Assembly (NCBI RefSeq): GCF_000682755.1
Contig: NZ_AWFF01000002.1
Location: forward strand, 58,968-122,967
DNA length: 64,000 bases
Reading direction: 5' to 3'
From: Hyphomonas beringensis
GTDB taxonomy: Bacteria > Pseudomonadota > Alphaproteobacteria > Caulobacterales > Hyphomonadaceae
Below are positions 44,115-53,478 of this stretch, piece after piece. Position numbers and translations under genes: made by a program. Within the stretch, counting starts at the first letter, position 1. Each line of letters begins with the position of its first letter. Under the pieces are notes generated by a model that did no database searches, was not told the origin of the DNA, and was given only the letters and a program-made list of their open reading frames with translations.

Positions 44115-46417
44115 TGCGTTTGCATGCTTTGATTCGGTGAGGCGAAACGGCTGGTTATGCGAGAAATAGCGGCGAAGAGTTTTCGTGTATCACCCGAATG
44201 GCCTAGGTCCGCAGGGGATTGAACTTCCCACGAAGGCCGGATCTCAAACACTTGATAGCCGCCAATAACTGGCAACCGGATTTGCGAAACGCTGGCCGGT
44301 AACGTTTCCAGCAGTTCGCCATTGCGTAAGACGGATACTCTGCCGTCCGGCGGTGGGCTGTAGAAGCCAAGCTCCAGATCGATAACAGGAACCTGCCCCG
44401 CTGGCGCGCCCGTGTATCCCGTCTCCCCCAGCACATCCAGTGTGAAAGCGCCGCTTGTCCAAACGTGTCCCGGTTCTCGCTCCCACCAGCCTGTCGATTG
44501 AAATACTGCGGGTAGATGTGCGTTTCGCAAATTGTAAAGCCTGAGGCTTCCAGCCTCGTAAGGCTGCAAATTCTCATACACAATGATGGGCGTTTGTCCG
44601 GCTGTTTCTGCCCCCTGAATGACCCAGTCTGCCCTGTCTTCCCCTTGCATTCTGTCGATCATGTTGAACTGGACATAAGCGCCCCGATAGGGGTCGTTCT
44701 CTACATTTCCCATGGACACATGAGCACCTTCCCTCGCAACGAGTAAGTCGATCCAGTTGGTTTTGGAGAATCTATCGCTTGGAGGAATACTTAAATCATT
44801 CAGAACAACTGTTTCATTTGGGCCGATTAGTTCGAATTTATCGATGTCTCCCATTCTAATGGTTTTGGCGGCAAAGGCATTTGCAGCTTCGCGGCTGCGG
44901 TGTGCGAAATTCAAATCGGAATGGATTTGAATGCCAACTACCGCAACAGACAGCGCTGCGAAAGCTGTACCAACTTTCGTGCTGCTTTTGCGCTTTGAGG
45001 GTATTTGCTGAATGATGGCAGCTAGGCCGACGGCTAATACGATCGGACCAAACATTTGCACGATCTTGTGGACGCCGTATTCATAGTCAGTTCGTTCAAT
45101 CACGATCACGGCCAAGGCGACCACCGAGAGCGAGATCCACATCCGAAATCTGTTTGGGGATGCCAAGGTTAAAAGGCAAATCAGGACCGTTCCAATCGCG
45201 CCAACAATGGATGGATACTTGTCATTCCAGGAGTAGAGGTGTCCGGAGAAGGGTATAGACAGCCAACGCCAGTTTTCGACTTCCAGGAAGTAGTTCTGCC
45301 AGGGAAGGTCTCTGCCAACTTCATTACTCACGGTGAGCAGGCTGGCCAACGCCATGAGAATGGCTGCGTTGCCAACGAGGACCCACGATCCCACGGCCAT
45401 GACACTCAGCTTGAGAAAGCGCTTGCCCGTTGAGAGGCTGCGTCCATCAAGGGAACAAAGTCCTACATGCACAGCCGTTATGAGGCCGACAAACCACATG
45501 GATTCCGAGTAGAAATGCGCTGCCAGGCCTGTCAGGCAGCCAAGGATGATTGTGGTCTCTGCCTTGTAGTTTCTCGCCGCGGGACTGACAAAAACAAGGA
45601 CAGCATTTGCCAGGACCAGAGCTCCGCAGGCCGTTGCGACATTGCCATTCCACAAAGCACCTAAAATGGGAGCCGAAACCGACAAGAGAATGCCAAACAG
45701 CGATATGACAGCAAAGCGGACGCCGAGCCTGTCGCGTTGCGACTGAGGAACGTTCATCCAGAGGGATGCAGTTGTCAGAAGCGCCAATGGAAGGGTCAAC
45801 AGAAACGTTGAAACCGGTATAACGCGATCTCGCAGCAGGCTCATCAGTCCAACAAAAGTATGTGTCCCGCTGCGGTTCAATGGACAGGCATCTCCTATCC
45901 AGAACAGGCAATGACCATAGCCCGATCCCGTCTGGTAAGCGCGCTCTACAATTGAATTTTGCGCGAGTGTTCCATGCTCAAGCGCCCATTCCCCGCCTCG
46001 TGTGTACAATATGAGATCGTGATTGACGCCCTCGCGCATCCAGATGCCATGCAAGTGAAATGCAAAGGCAACAAATAGAACAGATATAGTTGCGGCAAGA
46101 GCAAATGATGCCAAAACGGGCCAGCTTGGCCACGTCAGCTTGTGCCATGAAAACGCCAGCAAGAGCACCAGTGTCACAGCGAAGATATGAATGCCGACAA
46201 ACTGGTTCAGCGTCAAAATGGTGCCCATTGACAGGCACATGCCCAAAACAATGAGTACTATGCTGCGATCAGATTGCGGCTTCTCACTGTCGTCAGTGCG
46301 CAGAAACTGGATCCATTTTGGCGAGAACGTCAACAAGCCTGTGTGGAACCGTGAGGCGAGCGCAACAATGAGTACAACGGCGCAAACTTGGCTCGTTAAC
46401 GATATCACTTCAAACAT
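44111..46417 (-). CDS. Large polytopic membrane protein, GT-C-like
   Basis: A 768-residue protein with about 11-12 hydrophobic segments in residues 1-470, followed by a soluble C-terminal region of about 290 residues rich in beta strands. The first extracytoplasmic loop has an Asp/Glu/Arg cluster (HGIWMREGVNHDLILYTRGGEW) of the type that carries the catalytic acid in lipid-linked GT-C enzymes. No mannosyltransferase family motif is secure, so I call it GT-C-like only from topology and context. The gene is AT-rich compared with its flanks. Confidence 0.55.
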   Translation of the reverse strand: MFEVISLTSQVCAVVLIVALASRFHTGLLTFSPKWIQFLRTDDSEKPQSDRSIVLIVLGMCLSMGTILTLNQFVGIHIFAVTLVLLLAFSWHKLTWPSWPVLASFALAATISVLFVAFAFHLHGIWMREGVNHDLILYTRGGEWALEHGTLAQNSIVERAYQTGSGYGHCLFWIGDACPLNRSGTHTFVGLMSLLRDRVIPVSTFLLTLPLALLTTASLWMNVPQSQRDRLGVRFAVISLFGILLSVSAPILGALWNGNVATACGALVLANAVLVFVSPAARNYKAETTIILGCLTGLAAHFYSESMWFVGLITAVHVGLCSLDGRSLSTGKRFLKLSVMAVGSWVLVGNAAILMALASLLTVSNEVGRDLPWQNYFLEVENWRWLSIPFSGHLYSWNDKYPSIVGAIGTVLICLLTLASPNRFRMWISLSVVALAVIVIERTDYEYGVHKIVQMFGPIVLAVGLAAIIQQIPSKRKSSTKVGTAFAALSVAVVGIQIHSDLNFAHRSREAANAFAAKTIRMGDIDKFELIGPNETVVLNDLSIPPSDRFSKTNWIDLLVAREGAHVSMGNVENDPYRGAYVQFNMIDRMQGEDRADWVIQGAETAGQTPIIVYENLQPYEAGSLRLYNLRNAHLPAVFQSTGWWEREPGHVWTSGAFTLDVLGETGYTGAPAGQVPVIDLELGFYSPPPDGRVSVLRNGELLETLPASVSQIRLPVIGGYQVFEIRPSWEVQSPADLGHSGDTRKLFAAISRITSRFASPNQSMQTQ

Positions 46418-46467
46418 AAGAGGATAACTTTCGAAACGAATTCCAATGCGGGGGCATTTTTAAACCT

Positions 46468-46479
46468 GATAACGTTATC
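46468..46479. promoter_or_regulatory. 12-bp palindrome GATAACGTTATC, LacI-family-like operator
   Basis: A perfect inverted repeat with central CG lies 50 bases before the start of the 768-residue membrane-protein gene, in a 188-base gap between two same-strand genes. The shape resembles LacI/GalR-type operators. No LacI-family gene lies in the window. Confidence 0.35.
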
Positions 46480-46605
46480 TCTCGCTCCATGCCAGCCAAA
46501 CAGGTCGTTTTCACCTCGACATGCTGGCGTGCTTTAGTGCCTGAACCGCTGACCTTGTGGTCATTGAAGGATGTTGGTTCGTGCTCTGAATAAGCCCCCA
46601 TGTTT

Positions 46606-49530
46606 TCAGGCCACACGAACAATGTGTTCCGCCATGCCAAGTTGAAGCTCCAGCGGAGATCCCCACCAGGCTGCGCCATCCTGCACCAATTCAACTTCTA
46701 TTGATGCGGCGCCTTCTTCTATCCAGTTTTTCTCAATAGTGACAGGCAGTAGATGCGTATCACCCGGTGCAAGAGCCATAACGATTCTACTGCGCAGATT
46801 TTCGCTAAAGAGAAGGTTTCCGCCTGCATCATAGAGCCTGTAGCCTAGGGCGACCCCAAAGCGACCGTCATTTAGCCCCTGACCGAACCAGGTTTCTTCG
46901 GACTTATTGGTAACCGCGACAGTGAATTTTTTTGAACCATCTTCCAGTTTGGACATGGAACCTGGCAAGATTAATAATTTATGTGCCTGGCCTGATGGCG
47001 CGACAGGCTGCGCATGGTGCAGGCAGCCGAGATCAGAGGGGGAACGGAAACGATGATCGGATTCCGGCTCGTAGGATTTGTACCAGGTCTGGTCTACAAT
47101 AACCCCTAGAAGCTCTTCTGCGCTCTCAGACCAATTTGGCCAAATGGGCTGTGACACGCGAGTTTCCAGTGCCGCTTCTTCCCAGTCCTCCTCACAAAAG
47201 AGACGTAGCGTATCCAGCAAAGAATCAGAGGAGCCGGTGTTAAAAAAGCGCGTATGGGCTGCCCCAGCAGAGACTTCTCTAAAGACAGGAATATCACTTG
47301 CGATGACTGGGATGCCAAATCTGCCAGCCTCCACAATTGGTAATCCAAATCCCTCTGCGTATGAGGCTGCTATCAACGCATCAGATGCGTTGTAGAGTTC
47401 AACCAATTCTGCATCATCGACTGTACTACGCCAATGAAGACGATTGCCAAACTCGGGATGCGTTTTGATTCGCTCTGCAATGGCGTCGGCGCCCCAACCA
47501 AACTTGCCTACGATTGTTAGGTCTGCATCCAGCCCAGAGGCCCAACCAGCATCAAACGCATCAAGAACGATATTGTGACCCTTGCGAGGTTCCAATGTTC
47601 CGACCATCAGGAAAGAGGGGTGCGGATTCCTCTCCTGGCTAGCTGAGGTATCGAGATCATTAAGATGGGAGAAGTCGGCCCCGAGCCGCCAGTATCCTAT
47701 TTTCATGCTATGAGGATACTGGATTGACTTGAGAAGCTCGTACAGTTCATCGGCGACTGCTTTTGAAATACACACGAATCCCGTGGAGACTTCCAGTGCG
47801 GAAATAAGCCAGTCGCGGAAAACTGGAGGCATTCCCGCATCACAGAACGCAGGCGTCTTCAGCGGCACCAGATCATATAGGCAGGATATAACTTCAGCGC
47901 CCCGAAGGCGTGCCTCAATCAGGTGACGTTTATGCACCTTCGCGCTGTCCCAAGAGCTATCAAGCATGAAAACCGTATCGGACGGACCAAAGATTATTGG
48001 GTCACTCGTCGTTTTGTCGGGTTTACTGGCAAGCGAAGTGTCCGCGCGATACCATCCCTCGGAATCGTCTGAATAGGTGGTGATCAGAGATGTCTCGCCA
48101 TGAATGTTCTGCTCACTGAAATTCGAGCAAATTTGCCTGACGACTCTCTGTATCCCTGTCCGGTACTGTGTCTGTATCGTCGATGTTGCATCAATGAACA
48201 GGCGCTTCTTGTCATCCGTTAATGGCTCGGCCAAGGCGAGCGCTTCAGCGAGCCCCTCGGTATCGAGCCGATTCTGTTTGACTTGCACGGCGATGCGTTC
48301 ACGCAAGCTTTGAATATCAGGAAGTTCAGCTTGTTCTCTGGCAATTTCTCTAAGGGCTTGCACAGCGTTGTCTGCTACTTTTTCCCAGCTGAAGGTCTGG
48401 GAGAGTTTGTCTCGCAGATGGGCGATTTTAGGCTTCAGGTTCGCTCCCGCAAGAATATGCTCAATTCGCTCGGCAAGCTCCTTGGGCGAGTTTGGGTCGA
48501 ATAGCATTTCGTCAATCTGTACGACTTCCGGTAGTGCACCCGCGTTTGAGGCAATGACAGGAGTTCCGCAGATCAGCGCTTCCAGTGCGGTTAGCCCAAA
48601 TCCCTCCATATGAGAGGGTTGGAGTATTATATCGGCTGACTTGTAAAGCCGGATCAACTCGCGATCAGAGACTAGCCCGCGTTGTTTCAGGGATGATGGC
48701 GGTAATCCCAGATCTGCCCACGCTGCACTAATTTCATCGACGAGAGGCTGAGGATGGTCGCCAGCCAGAATGAAGTCTGTGTCATCCCGCAATTGCTTGC
48801 TGAGCAATGCGAATGCTTTTGGGATTATCTCAACATTCTTTCGCCAATCCAGCGCTCCGATATAGACCACTGACTTCCGGCTGTCTTCACTCGGCTCATA
48901 TGCGTCAGTGGAAAGCAGATCGAGAAAATGCAAGGAGACGCCAGCTGAAATATTGGTGCCTCTTGATCCTTGAATTAGCTCTTTTGCTTCGTTTAGCGAA
49001 AAATCTGAGATTGATAGAAGCTTTTCGAATGTGCTGTGCTGGTTCAGCCTGCGCTCATATGTGTCGAGCTCGAGTTTTCTGCGAAGATACCGCTCCTTGT
49101 ATCTGTACGGAATTGCATCATAGAAGATCGCTGCCAATGGCGGCATGAGCGCGGCATTGGGAAACAAAGGCACTGCGGGATCAAAAAAACCCTCAAATGT
49201 GCTGGCACACAGCGCGATGTCCGGGGCAAGACAGTTTACATGATGCGTGAGCGCCATTTGGCTCTTCACGCGCGCCTCAGTGTAACCGGCCTCCGCTTCC
49301 CCTGTCGACGCCATGCCATGCCATACATGTATCTGATCCTTAGACAGGAAGGCGAGCAGTTCGTGATGTGCTGCAATGGCCTCATCTGCCATGACCGCAT
49401 TCAGCGACACGTGCAGGTCGATATCAGATTTTGACTGTGCTAGCGCACGCAGGAACTCGAATACATATCGACCGATACCACGATTGCGGCTTGAGGTCTG
49501 AAGGCATTGGCCATCAACCCAGATTTTCAT
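46606..49530 (-). CDS. Tandem GT4-GT4 glycosyltransferase with C-terminal beta-domain
   Basis: A 974-residue protein carrying two complete GT-B modules: the first about 1-420 (donor-site Glu pair in [17 protein letters not shown] at 309-325), the second about 450-820 ([17 protein letters not shown] at 726-742). A 130-residue C-terminal beta-sandwich-like extension follows (about 835-974; [52 protein letters not shown]), resembling the substrate-binding end of Wzt-type proteins. Two sites in one chain is the design of polymerising enzymes such as O9a WbdA, which make repeats with alternating linkages. The start at 49530 has AAGGGA 8 bases upstream and overlaps the FkbM gene by four bases. Confidence 0.9.
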   Translation of the reverse strand: MKIWVDGQCLQTSSRNRGIGRYVFEFLRALAQSKSDIDLHVSLNAVMADEAIAAHHELLAFLSKDQIHVWHGMASTGEAEAGYTEARVKSQMALTHHVNCLAPDIALCASTFEGFFDPAVPLFPNAALMPPLAAIFYDAIPYRYKERYLRRKLELDTYERRLNQHSTFEKLLSISDFSLNEAKELIQGSRGTNISAGVSLHFLDLLSTDAYEPSEDSRKSVVYIGALDWRKNVEIIPKAFALLSKQLRDDTDFILAGDHPQPLVDEISAAWADLGLPPSSLKQRGLVSDRELIRLYKSADIILQPSHMEGFGLTALEALICGTPVIASNAGALPEVVQIDEMLFDPNSPKELAERIEHILAGANLKPKIAHLRDKLSQTFSWEKVADNAVQALREIAREQAELPDIQSLRERIAVQVKQNRLDTEGLAEALALAEPLTDDKKRLFIDATSTIQTQYRTGIQRVVRQICSNFSEQNIHGETSLITTYSDDSEGWYRADTSLASKPDKTTSDPIIFGPSDTVFMLDSSWDSAKVHKRHLIEARLRGAEVISCLYDLVPLKTPAFCDAGMPPVFRDWLISALEVSTGFVCISKAVADELYELLKSIQYPHSMKIGYWRLGADFSHLNDLDTSASQERNPHPSFLMVGTLEPRKGHNIVLDAFDAGWASGLDADLTIVGKFGWGADAIAERIKTHPEFGNRLHWRSTVDDAELVELYNASDALIAASYAEGFGLPIVEAGRFGIPVIASDIPVFREVSAGAAHTRFFNTGSSDSLLDTLRLFCEEDWEEAALETRVSQPIWPNWSESAEELLGVIVDQTWYKSYEPESDHRFRSPSDLGCLHHAQPVAPSGQAHKLLILPGSMSKLEDGSKKFTVAVTNKSEETWFGQGLNDGRFGVALGYRLYDAGGNLLFSENLRSRIVMALAPGDTHLLPVTIEKNWIEEGAASIEVELVQDGAAWWGSPLELQLGMAEHIVRVA

Positions 49531-51098
49531 AGGGAGTGTCCCTTGTGACCTTTGGTGGTGCGGAGCAGCGATTCCCATGCGTCCACGGATCTTTTATCAG
49601 GCGTCAGGTTCCATTTTCGCTGTGTGACGAGGCTGTTTTCATCAAATGACGGACGTCTGACTTGTGAAAAGTGGTCTATTTTTCGCCGCAGCGGTGGGGA
49701 CAGGTTGGCGACAGCAAGAACGGGCTTTTTGATCCATGGTACTTTGCGGGTGATACGTAGACCCACAACAAGAAGGGGGCGAAGCAGCGCTTTGGTGCCT
49801 CTGAGTCCGCTACGTGCCAGTCCGCCAGCCCACCGTATAGGAGCCGAGAGCCGCCAAGATGCCGACTGCCTCACTTGGTGCGCCCAGTCACGCGCCTGAT
49901 CTGCATCGTTCCGGCTTATGAGCAAAGCCTGCTCGAGTTTCGCATTCTCGGAATATGAGACTTCCAGCGCTGTCTGGATTGTTGCTGCCATCGACTGTGC
50001 GGAGATCAGACTAGAACTGACTTGGGAAAGCTCGCGATCACGGTCCGCAATCTGGTTTAGCATTCTGTCGTGATCTGCTTCCAGATGCTGCACATGCTGT
50101 TGGGTGACCAGTGTTGCGTGTTTCGCTGCCTCAAGTTCGGATTCAATATGGGCAATATGTCCGTCACGTTGCTTCAGGACAGCTTCAATGCTTTTAATGT
50201 GATCGTCGCGCTGCTTCAGGACAGCTTCGATGCTTTCAATGTGCCCGTCGCGTTGCTTCAGCGCAGCCTCAAGCGCTTCGGCCGAGAGCTTTATGTCATT
50301 GAGCTCGGCTGCGGCATGGTCGCGCTGGTGGCGCAAATCAGCCAAGCTGGCCTCAAGTATCGTGACGTCATTCTGCGCAAGATGCAGTTTCTCGGCGACG
50401 TGTGCGGAGAAGGGCGAATGCTCACTGAGCGAAAAATGGTCGAAAAAGTTTGGCGGCAGACTGAAGGCTGCAGCGAGACCCTGATGGTCTTCATGTACAT
50501 AGAAACGATTCAAGCCATCGAAATAAACAAAGCTGTATCCTCGCCCAGTGAGTTCATGCTCCCACGACTCATAGGCAGGGGATTGTGAATTCGGCAGCGT
50601 GCTTTCTACGACGACAATCCATGGGCGCACCTGGCTATCGCCCCAGGTTTCGAGCACAGCACCCTCCATGCCCTCAACATCAATCTTGAGCCAATGGATA
50701 TGCTTCCTGTTAAAGCGCTCAAAAATCTTCGATAGGGGAACGCATGGTACTTTTATAAGCTCTACTGCGCGGCCATCTTCCTTGTGGCGCTTTGCATGTT
50801 GGCTAACGCCTGTGGTCAGTCCAGTACCTACAAACGAATATAGCTCTATCTCGCCCTCTGATGCACCAACTGCCGCTTCAAGTACGTCTTCACCCTCGCG
50901 AGTCTCGCGCAGTTTCTCGGCATATTCCGGCATCGGCTCTACATGCATGCCGCGCCAGCCCTTTTCATAAAACAGGAGGCTGACAGAATCGACGACCGGG
51001 TCGTTCGCGCCGATATCAATATATGCGCCGTTGCTTACATGCTTCAGCGCACGCCATAGAATGACATCTTCGAATTGTTGGGCGTAGGAAACGGTCAT
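49527..51098 (-). CDS. FkbM-family methyltransferase with long coiled coil
   Basis: A 523-residue protein. Residues 1-215 are an FkbM-type methyltransferase: [14 protein letters not shown], then [10 protein letters not shown] (SAM loop), [15 protein letters not shown] and [16 protein letters not shown]. Residues 232-410 form a long coiled coil that contains a 14-residue repeat ([14 protein letters not shown]) in three near-identical copies. The C-terminal tail has [15 protein letters not shown], a motif common on coiled-coil proteins of polysaccharide loci and likely amphipathic. The order methyltransferase, coil, membrane-facing tail recalls WbdD, which caps O-antigen chains and sets their length. 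Confidence 0.88.
   Translation of the reverse strand: MTVSYAQQFEDVILWRALKHVSNGAYIDIGANDPVVDSVSLLFYEKGWRGMHVEPMPEYAEKLRETREGEDVLEAAVGASEGEIELYSFVGTGLTTGVSQHAKRHKEDGRAVELIKVPCVPLSKIFERFNRKHIHWLKIDVEGMEGAVLETWGDSQVRPWIVVVESTLPNSQSPAYESWEHELTGRGYSFVYFDGLNRFYVHEDHQGLAAAFSLPPNFFDHFSLSEHSPFSAHVAEKLHLAQNDVTILEASLADLRHQRDHAAAELNDIKLSAEALEAALKQRDGHIESIEAVLKQRDDHIKSIEAVLKQRDGHIAHIESELEAAKHATLVTQQHVQHLEADHDRMLNQIADRDRELSQVSSSLISAQSMAATIQTALEVSYSENAKLEQALLISRNDADQARDWAHQVRQSASWRLSAPIRWAGGLARSGLRGTKALLRPLLVVGLRITRKVPWIKKPVLAVANLSPPLRRKIDHFSQVRRPSFDENSLVTQRKWNLTPDKRSVDAWESLLRTTKGHKGHSL
50161..50262 (-). repeat. 42-bp in-frame tandem repeat (about 2.5 copies) in the FkbM coiled coil
   Basis: Units at 50161-50202 and 50203-50244, with a partial third to about 50262, share the same pattern at most positions. 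The period is 42 bases (14 residues, six turns of an a-g register), so copies can be gained or lost without changing frame. This would shift the length of the coil by two heptads. Confidence 0.85.
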
Positions 51099-52456
51099 TC
51101 AGCTTTTCCGCGGCTGACTGTGAACTCGGCATCCAGCATTGTGGTGCCGATGAAGTAATCCTTATCCGCATTGATCACATCAAACACGAATAGATTATCT
51201 GTCCATTCATAGTTGTTTTCCAGATGGGTATCTGAACTGACCAGCGCAGGAGACACGGAATAGGATCCGGGTCCGAGATTGCATTCAAATTCAAGCGTGT
51301 AGGTCAGATTCTCGCCCGCTGATATGTCCGTCTCCGCCTGGCGCGTGAACCATGTATTGGTCCCCCAGACGACATGCCCGGTTCTGTCACGTATCATCAG
51401 GCCCAGGACCAGTTGAGGCACTTCGTCCAATATGTTGACTTCCGTTTTCAGCAAGACTTTCTCGCCCACACGTGCGGTGGCAATCTCCTTGCCACTGGGG
51501 GCCGAGAACATCCGTATGTCATTGACAACTGCGCGGAAATCTCCCGAACGCGTAACAGACCAACCATTCTTGTTGCGCCGCTGTTCGAGAGTGAGAATCG
51601 CATTTTGCTTTTCTGTAATCAGGACGTTGTAATAGTCGATCACTTCGTCTGGTGGGCCGTCGCGCAAGACGACTCCCTTATCGATAAGAAGGACCCGGTC
51701 GCACAGTTCGCGAACATCGGGCAGGGCGTGCGTTACCAGAATGATCGTGCAGCCATTGTCGCGGAATTCGCGAATCCGGGCGAAGCTCTTGTGCTGAAAA
51801 TAGGCGTCCCCGACAGAGAGGACTTCATCGACGATCAGGATGTCCGGCTGTGTGGCCGTGGCCAGGGCAAATGCCAGCCGGGCCTGCATGCCGCTGGAAT
51901 ATGTTCTTAAAGGTTTGTCGAAGAATTCGCCGATCTCGGCAAAGGCTTCGATGTCCGGCATCAGGGCTTCGAGTTCAGACGGGGAGTGGCCCAGCATGCC
52001 ACCGGACAGGCGCACATTTTCGCGGCCGGTAAATTCCGAATTGAACCCCAGGCCAAGTTCAAGGATCGCGCTGATTGAATGGGCATGATCGATACGGCCC
52101 TTGGTTGGCCGCATTGTCCCCGTGATGAGTTTCAGGAGGGTACTTTTGCCGGCGCCATTCTGCCCGATCAACGCAATGGCTTCTCCCTTGCGAACATCAA
52201 AGGAGACATCCTTTGTAATGTGAACAATCTCACGCGGCTTAACCGGAAGGCCCATCCAGTGCCAGAAGCGGTGCATTCCGGAATTGTAGAGCGTGAAGCT
52301 CTTCGTGACGTTCTGGACACTCAGCACAACCGGCCGGACGGAATTTTCCAGCGCCTCAACCGATTGCGCGAGGTCTTCGCCATTTGCCCCCTCATCGCTG
52401 CCATAAGCAGGGGGGCTGTTGGGCTCTTTTACGGTCAGCAATATATCCTTGTCCAT
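51095..52456 (-). CDS. wzt: ABC polysaccharide exporter ATPase with C-terminal sugar-binding domain
   Basis: A 453-residue Wzt. The N-terminal nucleotide-binding domain has Walker A GQNGAGKST (98-106), the ABC signature YSSGMQAR (186-193), Walker B ILIVDE (206-211) and the switch His243. The C-terminal 150 residues (about 300-453) form the beta-sandwich (RVGEKVLLKTEVNI, LVLGLMIRDRTGHVVWGTNT, YTLEFECNLGPGSYSVSPAL) that in E. coli O9a recognises the methyl-capped non-reducing end before export. A 40-residue acidic N-terminal extension precedes it. It overlaps the FkbM gene by four bases. Confidence 0.95.
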   Translation of the reverse strand: MDKDILLTVKEPNSPPAYGSDEGANGEDLAQSVEALENSVRPVVLSVQNVTKSFTLYNSGMHRFWHWMGLPVKPREIVHITKDVSFDVRKGEAIALIGQNGAGKSTLLKLITGTMRPTKGRIDHAHSISAILELGLGFNSEFTGRENVRLSGGMLGHSPSELEALMPDIEAFAEIGEFFDKPLRTYSSGMQARLAFALATATQPDILIVDEVLSVGDAYFQHKSFARIREFRDNGCTIILVTHALPDVRELCDRVLLIDKGVVLRDGPPDEVIDYYNVLITEKQNAILTLEQRRNKNGWSVTRSGDFRAVVNDIRMFSAPSGKEIATARVGEKVLLKTEVNILDEVPQLVLGLMIRDRTGHVVWGTNTWFTRQAETDISAGENLTYTLEFECNLGPGSYSVSPALVSSDTHLENNYEWTDNLFVFDVINADKDYFIGTTMLDAEFTVSRGKAE

Positions 52457-53250
52457 TACAGGGCATCCACGATTTCAGGGCTGGCGCGCCAGAAAACGAA
52501 GCCTGATAAAAGCACCAGCGCGAGGCCGAGACAGGCCGGATACAGCAGTGAGACATAATCGGGCGTGACACGGTACACGATGACATCGTGATAGAATTTC
52601 ACGACGGGCGTCATGGGATTGAACACCAGCAGCCTGCCGACTGACGAGCCCACTTGATCATCGGTGTACACGATAGGGGTAAGCCAGAACCACAGATTGG
52701 TCACAACTGTCATGACCTGGGCAACGTCACGCGTGAAAATGTTCATGACCCCCAGTACGACGCCCACTCCAAATGCCAGCATGATGCTGACAGTCAAAGG
52801 CAAGATCAGGCTGATCCATGCGAAGCTGGGGAAAAAGCCGTAAAGGGCAATGATCACCGCGACCGTCAAGAAAAGCAGGCCGTTATTGATCAAGGCTCCG
52901 CCGAGCACCACGATCGGCAGATAGACCTTGGGAAAGCTTATTTTTTTCAGCACGTTCGCATATTCAAGGAACATGTTGATGCAGCGTGTCAGGATTTCCG
53001 TGAACAGGGACCAGGCCGTGATGCCTGCCAGCAGGTAGACCGAATAGGCGCCTGCATGTTCGATGCCGCCAAGCTTTGCTCCGAGCACTTCTGACAAGAC
53101 GAGAGCGTAGATCGTGGCCATTGCGAGGGGCTGGAGCACAAACCAGAGTGTGCCTATTTTCGAACGTGCGACGCGGGATTTGAACTCGCCGCCGATTGCG
53201 GCCGGAACAAAATGACGATTTCGCCAGAGAGGCCGCAGGAACTCAAACAT
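52456..53250 (-). CDS. wzm: ABC polysaccharide exporter permease
   Basis: A 264-residue inner-membrane permease, partner of Wzt, that flips or translocates the undecaprenol-linked chain. The start at 53250 has AAGG 6 bases upstream and gives MFEFLRPLWRNRHFV, the usual cytoplasmic helix; the longer frame lacks such support. Six hydrophobic segments are visible, with the characteristic VARSKIGTLWFVLQPLAMATIYALV early on and the RYGF-like polar loops in the rest. It overlaps wzt by one base and heads the leftward operon. Confidence 0.93.
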   Translation of the reverse strand: MFEFLRPLWRNRHFVPAAIGGEFKSRVARSKIGTLWFVLQPLAMATIYALVLSEVLGAKLGGIEHAGAYSVYLLAGITAWSLFTEILTRCINMFLEYANVLKKISFPKVYLPIVVLGGALINNGLLFLTVAVIIALYGFFPSFAWISLILPLTVSIMLAFGVGVVLGVMNIFTRDVAQVMTVVTNLWFWLTPIVYTDDQVGSSVGRLLVFNPMTPVVKFYHDVIVYRVTPDYVSLLYPACLGLALVLLSGFVFWRASPEIVDAL

Positions 53251-53405
53251 ATAAAACCTTTCAAACTCCCACCGTTGGTTGTGAGCGCCTGTCAGGCGGG
53301 AATAAGTGCGAACCAACATGCAAACGTATTCAATACGCCATCGTCAAAATCAACCTTTAGCTAGCATTATCACCAGGCTTTGCAGACATGCAAAGCATAC
53401 GAGAG

Positions 53406-53433
53406 CCGCCGCCTGTCTCAGGACAAGCAGCGG
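53406..53433 (-). terminator. Strong hairpin between metK and wzm
   Basis: CCGCCGCCTGTC (53406-53417) pairs with GACAAGCAGCGG (53422-53433) over 12 bp including two G-U pairs, with a 4-base loop. It follows the metK stop by about 45 bases on the minus strand. There is no T-run after it, so termination is likely but not classical. Confidence 0.5.
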
Positions 53434-53478
53434 CGCACAGTGCTTTGTTTCTATTGGATTTAATTTTCTGGAAGGGAC

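Noticed and set aside
50161..50262. Direct repeats considered as a CRISPR array
   Set aside because: The units are contiguous and coding, without spacers, and lie inside a coiled coil. No cas gene is present in the window.
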